A DNA stretch of 64,000 nucleotides from Multivorans sp965232105 (GTDB taxonomy: Bacteria > Acidobacteriota > Thermoanaerobaculia > Multivoradales > Multivoraceae). The notes below the pieces were generated by a model, which was given only the letters and a program-made list of their open reading frames with translations, ran no database searches and had not been told where the DNA came from. This document shows positions 36,690 through 44,040 of the stretch, piece after piece. Made by a program: the position numbers and the translations under genes. Every line of letters starts with the position of its first letter. The stretch's first letter is position 1. The DNA is taken from NCBI GenBank assembly GCA_965232105.1, contig OZ246956.1, positions 2,976,001 to 3,040,000 on the forward strand. The letters run 5' to 3'.

Positions 36690-37352
36690 TCAGGAGAAGA
36701 TGCGCGGCTCGAAGTCGTCGGGGTTCACGATGCTGGCGCTGTTGCCGGTGGCTCGAATGACGAAGAGGCCTCTCCGCTGGGCGTACTTGACCACCGAGTC
36801 GCTGCTCTGGAGATACGCAACTGCCCCGTAGACCCTGCGGCCCTGGAACTCGGGCCACCACTCCAGGAAGCGCTCGAGTTTCCCGAGGAAGTGAGTGACT
36901 CCCTCCGAGCGAAGCGTGGTCTTGACCTCGACGGCCACGAGCTCATTGCCGTTGGTCGCGATGATGTCGATCTCGAAGTGCTCCCCGTTTCGGGCCTTCT
37001 CGGTTTCTCTCGCGGTGCCTTCGACTTCGATTCCGCGTTCCTTGAGCATGCGGATGAGGTCGCCCCTGACCAGGCTCTCAATCAGCTTGCCCCACTGCGT
37101 GGTGAACAGGTTCTCGGCTCTCCGGAGTCGTCTCTCGGTCTTTTCCCCTTCCTTCTTCAACCGTCGGGTGTCCTCGTGCGCCCGCCGGGCGTCCTCCTGC
37201 GCCCGCCGGGCATCCTCCTTCAGTTGCCGGTGGGTCTCCCGCTGGTCCTCTCGGAACTCCATCATCAGTCGGGATGTGTGTTCCAGGTTTGCCTCGATCC
37301 TGTCGAGCCTCGTCTCGGGATCGAGGGTATGGGCTTCTGTGTTCGTTGCCAT
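36690..37352 (-). CDS. Coiled-coil protein with PD-(D/E)XK nuclease-like domain
   Basis: 220 residues. The N-terminal half (about 15-80) is a coiled coil with 7-residue repeats (KEDARRAQEDARRAHEDTRR), encoded by a 21-bp tandem repeat near 37178-37222. The C-terminal half has a Holliday-junction-resolvase-like core: ENLFTTQWGKLIESLVRGDL, then HFEIDIIATNGNELVAVEVK with the D...E-x-K arrangement of PD-(D/E)XK nucleases. It resembles DUF3782-type proteins that are patchily distributed in bacteria. Base composition is slightly lower in GC than the neighbours, which suits an acquired gene. ATG start; divergent from cinA. Confidence 0.75.
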   Translation of the reverse strand: MATNTEAHTLDPETRLDRIEANLEHTSRLMMEFREDQRETHRQLKEDARRAQEDARRAHEDTRRLKKEGEKTERRLRRAENLFTTQWGKLIESLVRGDLIRMLKERGIEVEGTARETEKARNGEHFEIDIIATNGNELVAVEVKTTLRSEGVTHFLGKLERFLEWWPEFQGRRVYGAVAYLQSSDSVVKYAQRRGLFVIRATGNSASIVNPDDFEPRIFS

Positions 37353-37492
37353 CTCGCCGTTCTCGGTCGCGGCAGGGAATGCCGGGGGGCGGGTTGCTGG
37401 TGGATCGGTCGGATGGCCCTTCGATCTGGCCGCTGCTGACCACCTCGAATCTTACCGCGGCCGGTGAACGGCCGCGTCGAACGCCGCCTCGT

Positions 37493-37508
37493 TACACTGC
37501 GGCCGGTG
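37493..37508 (+). promoter_or_regulatory. -10-like box directly before cinA (leaderless candidate)
   Basis: TACACT at 37493-37498 ends 7 nt before the GTG start at 37506; no Shine-Dalgarno sequence in between. Confidence 0.4.
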
Positions 37509-38828
37509 AAGGCTTCGATTCTCGCGGTGGGCGGCGAGCTGCTCGGCACGGACCGGCTCGACACGAACTCTCTGGTGCTGACGGAGGTGCTGAGACGGCG
37601 GGGAGTGGACCTGGTTTCGAAGGCGGTCGTCGCGGACGACGTCGCCTCGATCGCGGAGACACTCGATGCGCTTCGGGAGCGCGCGGAGTTGCTGCTGGTG
37701 ACCGGCGGGTTGGGCCCGACGCGGGACGATCTGACGCGGGAGGGCCTGGCTCGGCTGCTGGGGCGGTCGGTCGCGGTGGACGAGGCGTTGTGGGACCAGA
37801 TCGAACGCGGGTTTCGCAAGCTCGGGCGGCGCATCCCGCGGGTCAACCGCAAGCAGGCGGAGCGGGTCGACGGAGCGGAGATGCTGCCGAACCGGGCCGG
37901 TGTGGCGCCCGGCCAGCGGATCGAGGATGCCGCGCCCTCGCCTCGAGGCACGACGTACTTTCTGTTTCCCGGCGTGCCGCGGGAGCTCAAGGCTCTTGTG
38001 GACGACGCCCTGGATCCATGGCTGGCGGCGCGGTCCGAGGACGGCGCGGGGTTCGATCAGGTCGAGGTGCGGGTGGCCTGCCTGCCGGAGTCGGTGGTCG
38101 AGGAGCGGATCGCGCCGGTCTACGAGCGTTTCGGTGACGAGGACGTGTCCGTGCTGGCGCGACCGGGTGAGATCCGGCTGCGGTTGCGGTCCGGAGGGTC
38201 GGTCGCGGGCAGGGCGCCGCGTCTCGCGGAGATGGAAACAGCCGTCCGGAAGGCGTTGGGCGAGGCGGTCTTCTACGTCGGCGCGATCGAGGACGGCATC
38301 GAGTTCGAGGCCGCGGTCGGCGACCTGCTGGCGGGCCGCGGCGAGACCGTGGCGGTCGCCGAGTCCTGTACGGGCGGTCTGCTCGGCCAGCGGTTCACGG
38401 CCACCGCGGGCAGCAGCGCCTACTTCGTGGGCGGCTTGCTGACCTACTCGAACAAACTGAAGATGCGCCTTCTCGGCGTGCCGCGCGAAACCCTGGTGGA
38501 ACACGGCGCGGTGTCGAAACGGACGGCCCTGGCGATGGCCGCGGGAGCCCGGGAACGCTGCGGCAGCGACTACGGCATCGGGATCACGGGCGTTGCGGGC
38601 CCCGGCGGCGGCACGGAGAAGCTGCCCGTGGGGACCGTACACATCGCGGTCGCCGGGCCGGCAGCCGCTCGTTCGCACTTCGAGGCGCGATTCCCGGGTG
38701 ACCGGGCGCGGGTGCGGCAACTCTCGACCCAGTTCGCCCTCGAGCTGCTGCGGCGGATGCTGCTGCCGCGTGAGGCTGGAAGAGACCTGTTGCCCTGGGC
38801 GGCGCCGCGCGGAGAGGGGGCCGCGTGA
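37506..38828 (+). CDS. cinA: CinA family protein: ADP-ribose pyrophosphatase/NMN deamidase
   Basis: 440 residues with both CinA domains. The N-terminal MoCF/COG1058 domain has the opening MKASILAVGGELLGTDRLDTN and LLVTGGLGPTRDDLTREGLA. The C-terminal NMN deamidase (PncC) domain (about 280-430) has ESCTGGLLGQRFTATAGSSA, GGLLTYSNKLKMRLLGV, HGAVSKRTALAMA and GITGVAGPGGGTEKLPVGTV. It recycles NMN made by NAD-dependent DNA ligase; a role in competence is historical. GTG start preceded by a -10-like box and no ribosome binding site. It ends in a GTGA overlap with plsY. Confidence 0.93.
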   Translation: MKASILAVGGELLGTDRLDTNSLVLTEVLRRRGVDLVSKAVVADDVASIAETLDALRERAELLLVTGGLGPTRDDLTREGLARLLGRSVAVDEALWDQIERGFRKLGRRIPRVNRKQAERVDGAEMLPNRAGVAPGQRIEDAAPSPRGTTYFLFPGVPRELKALVDDALDPWLAARSEDGAGFDQVEVRVACLPESVVEERIAPVYERFGDEDVSVLARPGEIRLRLRSGGSVAGRAPRLAEMETAVRKALGEAVFYVGAIEDGIEFEAAVGDLLAGRGETVAVAESCTGGLLGQRFTATAGSSAYFVGGLLTYSNKLKMRLLGVPRETLVEHGAVSKRTALAMAAGARERCGSDYGIGITGVAGPGGGTEKLPVGTVHIAVAGPAAARSHFEARFPGDRARVRQLSTQFALELLRRMLLPREAGRDLLPWAAPRGEGAA

Positions 38829-39583
38829 CCTCGACCGGTCCCATCGCTGTCCTGGTGGCGTACCTCCTGGGGTCCATCCCGTTCAGCTATCTGATCGTGC
38901 GGATCCACCGGGGAATCGACGTGCGTACGATCGGCAGCCGAAGCGCCGGCGCGACGAATGTGCTGCGCGCGTCGGGCAAGTGGGCGGCCCTGCTCGCTCT
39001 GCTGCTCGATGTGGCGAAGGGCGCGGCGGCGGTCGTCCTGGCGGGAACGCTCGATGTCGGGAGCTGGTGGCTCGCGGCGGCCGCGGTCGCGGCGGTGGCG
39101 GGGCATGTGTTTCCCCTGTTCCTCGTCTTTCGCGGCGGCAAGGGCGTGGCCACGGCCGCGGGTGTGCTGGCGGTGCTGGTGCCCTGGGCCGGTCTCGGCG
39201 CGCTGGCGGTGTTCATCCTGATCGTGGCCTGGAAGCGCCATGTCTCGCTTGGCTCGATCTCGGCGGCGGCTTCGCTGCCGGTTCTGGTCGGCGGCCGTTG
39301 GTGGAGCGGCGCCTTCAGGGAGACGGACGGCCTGGACTACGGACCGGCACTGCTGGCTGCCGTGTCCGCGATCGCGGTCCTGGTGATCGCCAAGCATCGG
39401 GCCAACCTGGTCCGGTTGCGCGCGGGTACGGAGTCCCGTCTAGGAGCGCGCGCCGCAGAACGCAGCGGAGCGAGTTCTAAGGCGCACGCACCTGGTGAGG
39501 TGGGGGCTGGGGCCAAACATGGAGCCTGCGACAGGTTTGGCGGCGTGGGGCAGAAGCGGCCGGCGTCGGAGGCTGCCGAGTGA
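38825..39583 (+). CDS. plsY: Glycerol-3-phosphate acyltransferase PlsY, with extra C-terminal tail
   Basis: Inner-membrane enzyme that acylates glycerol-3-phosphate from acyl-phosphate, starting phospholipid synthesis. Conserved motifs: YLLGSIPFSYLIVR, GSRSAGATNVLRASG, LFLVFRGGKGVATAAGVL, and the final KHRANLVRLRAGTESRLG, which is the normal C-terminus. About 46 further residues follow, rich in Ala, Gly and Ser, to give 252 instead of about 200. The DNA of this tail (39441-39583) holds hairpins and looks like an inserted intergenic element that stayed in frame. GTG start overlaps cinA; the stop overlaps the gpsA GTG. Its substrate is made by gpsA. Confidence 0.92.
   Translation: MTSTGPIAVLVAYLLGSIPFSYLIVRIHRGIDVRTIGSRSAGATNVLRASGKWAALLALLLDVAKGAAAVVLAGTLDVGSWWLAAAAVAAVAGHVFPLFLVFRGGKGVATAAGVLAVLVPWAGLGALAVFILIVAWKRHVSLGSISAAASLPVLVGGRWWSGAFRETDGLDYGPALLAAVSAIAVLVIAKHRANLVRLRAGTESRLGARAAERSGASSKAHAPGEVGAGAKHGACDRFGGVGQKRPASEAAE
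39450..39540 (+). repeat. Structured extra segment inside the plsY 3' end
   Basis: Hairpin 1: GCGCC (39450-39454) with GGCGC (39481-39485) enclosing AGAAC (39457-39461) with GTTCT (39474-39478). Hairpin 2: CCAAAC (39513-39518) with GTTTGG (39535-39540). Lies entirely beyond the conserved PlsY C-terminus. Confidence 0.45.
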
Positions 39584-40641
39584 CGAACGGGGCCGCGGGC
39601 AGCGGCGTCGCCGTGCTGGGTGCGGGCGCCTGGGGCACGGCGCTCGCGGTCCATGCCGCCCGGGCGGGTTCACCGGTCACCCTCTGGGCCCGTTCTCCGG
39701 AGTACGGCGCGGTTCTGGCGGAGGAGCGGGTGAACGAGCGTTACCTGCCGGGCGTCGAGTTGCCGGCGGAGCTTCGCGTGACCTGGGACCTGCGGCAGGC
39801 CGCGGTGTGCGACCCTGTCCTCGTCGTTGTGCCGTCGCACGGCTTCCGTGCCGTCGTGCGGTCGTTTCTCGAGGCGCGGAACGGTCTCGGCGACGGTGCT
39901 CCGTTGCCGGAGCGGGTGACCTTCGTTTCCGGCGCCAAGGGCATCGAGTCCGACCATCGCGGTGGCTTCCGTTGCATGAGCGACATCTGCCGGGAAGAGG
40001 CGGTCTCGGCCGGCACGGACGCCCTGTTCGCCACGATCAGCGGACCCTCGTTCGCCGCCGAACTCGCCGCCGAGCTGCCGACGGCCTGCGTCGTCGCGTC
40101 GGAGTCCGAGGTGGCGGCCGAGCGACTGCAGTCACTGCTCTCGGGCGGGGCGCTGCGGCTCTACACCTCGACCGATGTGATCGGGGTGGAGATCGCCGCC
40201 GCGGCGAAGAACGTGATCGCGATCGCCGCCGGGGTCCTCGACGGTCTTCGCTACGGATCGAACACGCGGGCGGCGCTGATCACCCGCGGCCTGCACGAGA
40301 TGATGCGTCTCGGTCTGGCCTGCGGCGGCCGGCCGGCGACCTTTGCCGGCCTCGGCGGCCTCGGCGATCTCGTGCTGACATGCACCGGCGGCCTCTCGCG
40401 CAACCGGAGCACGGGCCTCGAGTTGGCCCGGGGCCGTTCCCTCGAGGAGATCGAGGCGGACCGGGCCGGGGTCGCCGAAGGAGTGCGCAACTCACTCGCC
40501 CTGCTCGAGCTGGCGACCGAAAAGGAGGTCGAGTTGCCTATCACGGAGCAGATGGTCGAGATCCTCTACCGAGGCAAGGAACCGGCGGCCGCGATCCGGG
40601 ATCTGATGCGGCGGGAGCTCAAGGTAGAGTCCGCCCTGTGA
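39580..40641 (+). CDS. gpsA: Glycerol-3-phosphate dehydrogenase [NAD(P)+]
   Basis: Reduces dihydroxyacetone phosphate to sn-glycerol-3-phosphate for PlsY. 353 residues. Nucleotide-binding GAGAWGTALAVHAARAG near the N-terminus, VVPSHGFRAVVR, SGAKGIES, ATISGPSFAAELAAELPTAC, the active-site Lys in AAAAKNVIAIAAGVLDGL, and substrate-binding TFAGLGGLGDLVLTCTGGLS with SRNRSTG. GTG start in a 4-nt overlap with plsY, and the stop overlaps guaA the same way. A six-residue-longer N-terminus than usual is plausible. Cytoplasmic. Confidence 0.95.
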   Translation: MTNGAAGSGVAVLGAGAWGTALAVHAARAGSPVTLWARSPEYGAVLAEERVNERYLPGVELPAELRVTWDLRQAAVCDPVLVVVPSHGFRAVVRSFLEARNGLGDGAPLPERVTFVSGAKGIESDHRGGFRCMSDICREEAVSAGTDALFATISGPSFAAELAAELPTACVVASESEVAAERLQSLLSGGALRLYTSTDVIGVEIAAAAKNVIAIAAGVLDGLRYGSNTRAALITRGLHEMMRLGLACGGRPATFAGLGGLGDLVLTCTGGLSRNRSTGLELARGRSLEEIEADRAGVAEGVRNSLALLELATEKEVELPITEQMVEILYRGKEPAAAIRDLMRRELKVESAL

Positions 40642-42218
40642 CGGCGGGGAGAGGCGAGCACGAGACGGTCCTGGTGCTCGATTTCGGGGGCCAGTACACG
40701 CAGTTGATCGCCCGGCGGATCCGGGAACTCCAGGTCTACTGCGAGATCCATCCCTTCGACCTGGATGTCGAGGAGATCAAGGCCCGACGGCCGATCGGCA
40801 TCGTGCTCTCCGGGGGCCCGGACAGCGTCTACGAGCAGAACGCGCCGCAGGCCGATCCGGAGGTTCTCCGCCTGGGCATTCCGGTGCTCGGAATCTGCTA
40901 CGGCATGCAGTGGATGGCGCAGGTCCTCGGCGGTCGGGTCGCGGCATCGGGCCTGCGGGAGTACGGTCGCACCCGGATCACGCTGGTGGCCAGGGACGGC
41001 GATCTGTTCAACGGGCTGGAGCCGGAGCAGAACGTGTGGATGTCGCATGGCGACCGGGTGGAACAACTGCCGCCCGGGTTCGAGGCGACGGCGTCGACGT
41101 CGACGGTGCCGGTGGTGGCTGCCGAGGACGGTGAACGGTCCCTCTTCGGCATCCAGTTTCATCCCGAAGTCACGCATACGGACAGCGGCTCGACGATGCT
41201 TCGCAACTTCCTCTACGACGCCTGCGGCGCCGCGGGAGAGTGGCGCATGGCCTCCTACGCCGACGAGGCGACGGCTGCGATCGAGGCCCAGGCCGGTCGG
41301 TCCGACCGGGTTCTGTGCGCCCTCTCGGGTGGCGTCGACTCGGCCGTAGCGGCGAGCCTGGTCCAGCGCGCGGTGGGCGAACGGCTGACCGCGGTGTTCG
41401 TGGACAACGGGCTGCTGCGCAAGAACGAACGCGACGAGGTGGAGCGGAGCCTGCGCCAGGGGCTCGACCTGAAGCTCGTCGTCGTCGACGCCGCGACGGA
41501 GTTTCTCGGCGCGCTCGCCGGGGTGTCCGACCCCGAAGAGAAACGACGCACGATCGGCCGCGTATTCATCGAGGTGTTTCAGCGCGAGGCGGCGAGGCTG
41601 GAGCGGGCCGGCGAAGGGGACGGCGCGTTTCGCTTTCTGGTCCAGGGCACGCTCTATCCGGACGTGATCGAGTCGGTCTCGGCCTTCGGCCCGTCCGCGA
41701 TGATCAAGAGCCACCACAATGTCGGCGGCCTGCCGGAGCGGCTGGGCTTCGAACTGATCGAGCCGCTGCGCTACCTGTTCAAGGACGAAGTGCGCCAGCT
41801 CGGCCGGGAGCTCGGTCTCGGCTCGGAGTTCGTGGGCCGGCATCCTTTCCCGGGGCCCGGCCTCGGCGTGCGGATCCTGGGCGACGTGACGGCCGATCGG
41901 GTGGCGGTGCTGCAGGAAGCCGACGCGATCTTCATCGAGGAGTTGCGCGCCGCGGGGTTCTACGACCGTGTGAGTCAGGCGCTCGCCGTGCTCCTGCCGG
42001 TCCACAGCGTGGGCGTGATGGGGGACGGCCGCAGCTACGAGAACGTCGTCGCCCTGCGGGCGGTCGAGACGGAGGACTTCATGACCGCCGACTGGAGCCA
42101 GTTGCCGCACGAGTTCCTGGGCGCTGTGGCGGGGCGGATCGTGAACGAGGTCACCGGCGTCAACCGCGTGGTCTATGACCTGACGAGCAAGCCGCCCGGC
42201 ACGATCGAGTGGGAGTGA
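40638..42218 (+). CDS. guaA: GMP synthase (glutamine-hydrolysing)
   Basis: Converts XMP to GMP with glutamine as nitrogen donor. 526 residues, the usual size. GTG 40638 gives VLVLDFGGQYTQLIARRIRE; the frame is open much further upstream, but that part is antisense-like noise inside gpsA. The class I amidotransferase domain has the nucleophile in PVLGICYGMQWMA (about 88) and His/Glu in FHPEVTHT. The synthetase domain has the P-loop LCALSGGVDSAVAASL (about 230), and the dimerisation domain has GRHPFPGPGLGVRILG and the C-terminal TSKPPGTIEWE. Coupled to gpsA by GTGA. Confidence 0.97.
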   Translation: MTAGRGEHETVLVLDFGGQYTQLIARRIRELQVYCEIHPFDLDVEEIKARRPIGIVLSGGPDSVYEQNAPQADPEVLRLGIPVLGICYGMQWMAQVLGGRVAASGLREYGRTRITLVARDGDLFNGLEPEQNVWMSHGDRVEQLPPGFEATASTSTVPVVAAEDGERSLFGIQFHPEVTHTDSGSTMLRNFLYDACGAAGEWRMASYADEATAAIEAQAGRSDRVLCALSGGVDSAVAASLVQRAVGERLTAVFVDNGLLRKNERDEVERSLRQGLDLKLVVVDAATEFLGALAGVSDPEEKRRTIGRVFIEVFQREAARLERAGEGDGAFRFLVQGTLYPDVIESVSAFGPSAMIKSHHNVGGLPERLGFELIEPLRYLFKDEVRQLGRELGLGSEFVGRHPFPGPGLGVRILGDVTADRVAVLQEADAIFIEELRAAGFYDRVSQALAVLLPVHSVGVMGDGRSYENVVALRAVETEDFMTADWSQLPHEFLGAVAGRIVNEVTGVNRVVYDLTSKPPGTIEWE

Positions 42219-42315
42219 GGACGGTTGGGCGGGTGAGGGGCCGCCTTCGTGGCGTCGAAGCGGTCCAGAGCCCGGTTGCTCAGTCTCCCCGATCATGCTG
42301 ACGTCGGAAGCCGCG

Positions 42316-42331
42316 TAGGATTCAGGCGATG
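42316..42331 (+). promoter_or_regulatory. -10-like box directly before lgt (leaderless candidate)
   Basis: TAGGAT at 42316-42321 ends 7 nt before the lgt ATG at 42329. Only a weak CAGG lies between, so ribosome binding in the usual way is doubtful. Confidence 0.4.
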
Positions 42332-43129
42332 ATCTCGGAGTTGTTCCGCATCGGTCCGCTCTCGGTCTCGCCCTTCGGCGTGATGCTGGTCGTCGCCCTG
42401 TTCGCCGGCAACCTGCAGTTGCGCTGGGGCCTCCGTCGGGTGGGCACGAGCGCCGCCCGGGCCGCAGACGATGCGGCGGCCATTCTGCTGGCGGCCGCCC
42501 TCGGCGGTATCGCCGGCGGCAAGGCGTACTACGCGTTGCTCTACGGCGACTGGCGTCTGCTGTACAGCCGCGCCGGTCTGGTCTGGTACGGCGGCTTCCT
42601 GGTCGGGGCCGCGGCGGTTCTGTTCGTCATGCACCGTCGCCGGATGCCGGCATGGCGAACGGCCGACGCCACGGCGCCGGCTCTGGCCCTCGGCTATGGC
42701 ATCGGCCGCATCGGGTGCCTGCTCGTCGGCGACGACTACGGCTCGCCCACGGACCTTCCCTGGGGCATGACGTTTCCCGAGGGGCCGATCCCGACCACGG
42801 CGGGCGCCTTGCAGCGCGAGTTCGGCGTCGACCTCCCGGCCGACCTGGCGGCGGACGCGCTCGTCGCGGTGCATCCCACCCAGATCTACGAAACTTCGGC
42901 GGCGCTGCTGATCTTCTGGTTCGGCCGCAGGCTCCTGGCAGGGGGCGCAGCGCCCGGCGGCGTCGTGCTGCCGGTTGTCGGACTGCTGTCGGTTGAGCGC
43001 TTCCTGGTGGAGTTCGTGCGCGCCAAGGACGATCGCTTCATCGGAGCGTTGACCGTGGCGCAGTTGATCGCGGCCGCTCTTCTGCTTCTGGTCGCCCTGC
43101 TATGGCTACGCCGCCGCCGCGCGTTCTGA
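42329..43129 (+). CDS. lgt: Prolipoprotein diacylglyceryl transferase
   Basis: Adds diacylglycerol to the lipobox cysteine of prolipoproteins in the inner membrane. 266 residues with about seven hydrophobic segments. Family motifs: ISELFRIGPLSVSPFGVML, LGGIAGGKAYYALLY, GLVWYGGFLVG (the variant with YGG in place of HGG), the signature YGIGRIGCLLVGDDYG, the HPTQIYET motif and the C-terminal ERFLVEFVRAKDDRF. Its 3' end overlaps thiD by 28 nt. A lipoprotein substrate candidate in the window is the serine hydrolase at 59722. Confidence 0.93.
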   Translation: MISELFRIGPLSVSPFGVMLVVALFAGNLQLRWGLRRVGTSAARAADDAAAILLAAALGGIAGGKAYYALLYGDWRLLYSRAGLVWYGGFLVGAAAVLFVMHRRRMPAWRTADATAPALALGYGIGRIGCLLVGDDYGSPTDLPWGMTFPEGPIPTTAGALQREFGVDLPADLAADALVAVHPTQIYETSAALLIFWFGRRLLAGGAAPGGVVLPVVGLLSVERFLVEFVRAKDDRFIGALTVAQLIAAALLLLVALLWLRRRRAF

Positions 43130-43941
43130 CGATCGCCGGCTCCGACTCCGGGGGCTGCTCGGGAGTGCCGGCCGATCTGCGGACCTTTGCGGCCTACGGG
43201 GTTCACGGCCTGTGCGCCCTGACCGCGGTGACCGCCCAGACTGCAGGCGTTGTCAAGGCAGTCGAACCGGTAAGCGCCGAACTGCTGCACCGCCAGTTGG
43301 AGGCGGCCGCCGAGATCGGCCTCGACGCGATCAAGATCGGCATGCTTACCGATGCCGCGACGGTCGAGGCGGTCGCGGATTGGTTGGAGGCGTTGCCGCC
43401 GACGCCGGCGGTCTTCGATCCCGTGTTCCGGTCGACCTCGGGCGCGGCGCTCCTGGAAGCCGAGGCACTGCCCCTCGTCGTGGAGAGGCTGCTGCCCAGG
43501 TTGCTGCTGGTGACACCGAATCTGTTCGAGGCGGAGAGGCTGAGCGGCATGGCGATTGGAGGTCCGGAGGATGCCCGGACTGCCGCGCGGCGCATCGAGC
43601 GGCTGGGGCCTGGCGTCCTGATCACCGGGGGCCACGGCTACTCGGCCGCGGCGGGGTCGGCTGGTTGTGGCGATGGCGGCGAACTGACCGACCTTCTGTT
43701 CGACGGGAATCGCTTCGAGGCCTTCGTCCACCCCAGAATCCGGACCCCGTGGCGGCGCGGCACGGGCTGCACCCTGTCGGCGGCGATCGCGGCGGGTCTC
43801 GGCTGGCACCTGCCGCTCGAGCGGGCCGTGCGGCGGGCCGTGGCCTTCGTCGAGAGGGCTCTTCGCGGGTCGTATCCCCTGGGCCGGGACGGTCGCCACG
43901 GCGCCCTCGACCCGATGGCGGGCCGTCGGGGGCACAGGTGA
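43102..43941 (+). CDS. thiD: Hydroxymethylpyrimidine/phosphomethylpyrimidine kinase-like protein
   Basis: Ribokinase-fold kinase of thiamine pyrimidine salvage and synthesis. 279 residues. Begins RVLTIAGSDSGGCSGVPADL where typical ThiD has GGAGIQADL; the Gln that contacts hydroxymethylpyrimidine in characterised ThiD is Pro here. Other blocks are intact: VTAQTAGVVKAVEPV, IGLDAIKIGML, VFDPVF, VTPNLFEAERLSG, and the anion-hole/catalytic RRGTGCTLSAAIAAGL. There are no other thiamine genes nearby. The ATG lies inside lgt (28-nt overlap). Kinase fold is certain; substrate is less so. Confidence 0.82.
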   Translation: MATPPPRVLTIAGSDSGGCSGVPADLRTFAAYGVHGLCALTAVTAQTAGVVKAVEPVSAELLHRQLEAAAEIGLDAIKIGMLTDAATVEAVADWLEALPPTPAVFDPVFRSTSGAALLEAEALPLVVERLLPRLLLVTPNLFEAERLSGMAIGGPEDARTAARRIERLGPGVLITGGHGYSAAAGSAGCGDGGELTDLLFDGNRFEAFVHPRIRTPWRRGTGCTLSAAIAAGLGWHLPLERAVRRAVAFVERALRGSYPLGRDGRHGALDPMAGRRGHR

Positions 43942-44022
43942 GGCCGCACGGAATGGTCGGGCTGCCCGCATTGTTCCCGGTTCGAGGCAAACCCCGCTGG
44001 AGGCGGAAGGGGCGCCGTCACC

Positions 44023-44040
44023 TATAATCGACTGTTCATG
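44023..44040 (+). promoter_or_regulatory. Consensus -10 box directly before the VWFA gene
   Basis: A perfect TATAAT (44023-44028) ends 9 nt before the ATG at 44038 and there is no Shine-Dalgarno sequence, so the mRNA would be leaderless or nearly so. No good -35 is visible 16-18 nt upstream. Confidence 0.5.

Noticed and set aside
36133..36861. Minus-strand gene over the small two-gene module
   Set aside because: Codon third positions are more GC-rich on the plus strand downstream of 36430, and the plus-strand start has a ribosome binding site. Some doubt remains and is noted in the finding.
42560..42640. Lgt lacking its His in the HGG motif (inactive enzyme)
   Set aside because: The YGG form (GLVWYGGFLVG) is a recognised natural variant of Lgt and the GRIGC...GDDYG signature is intact.
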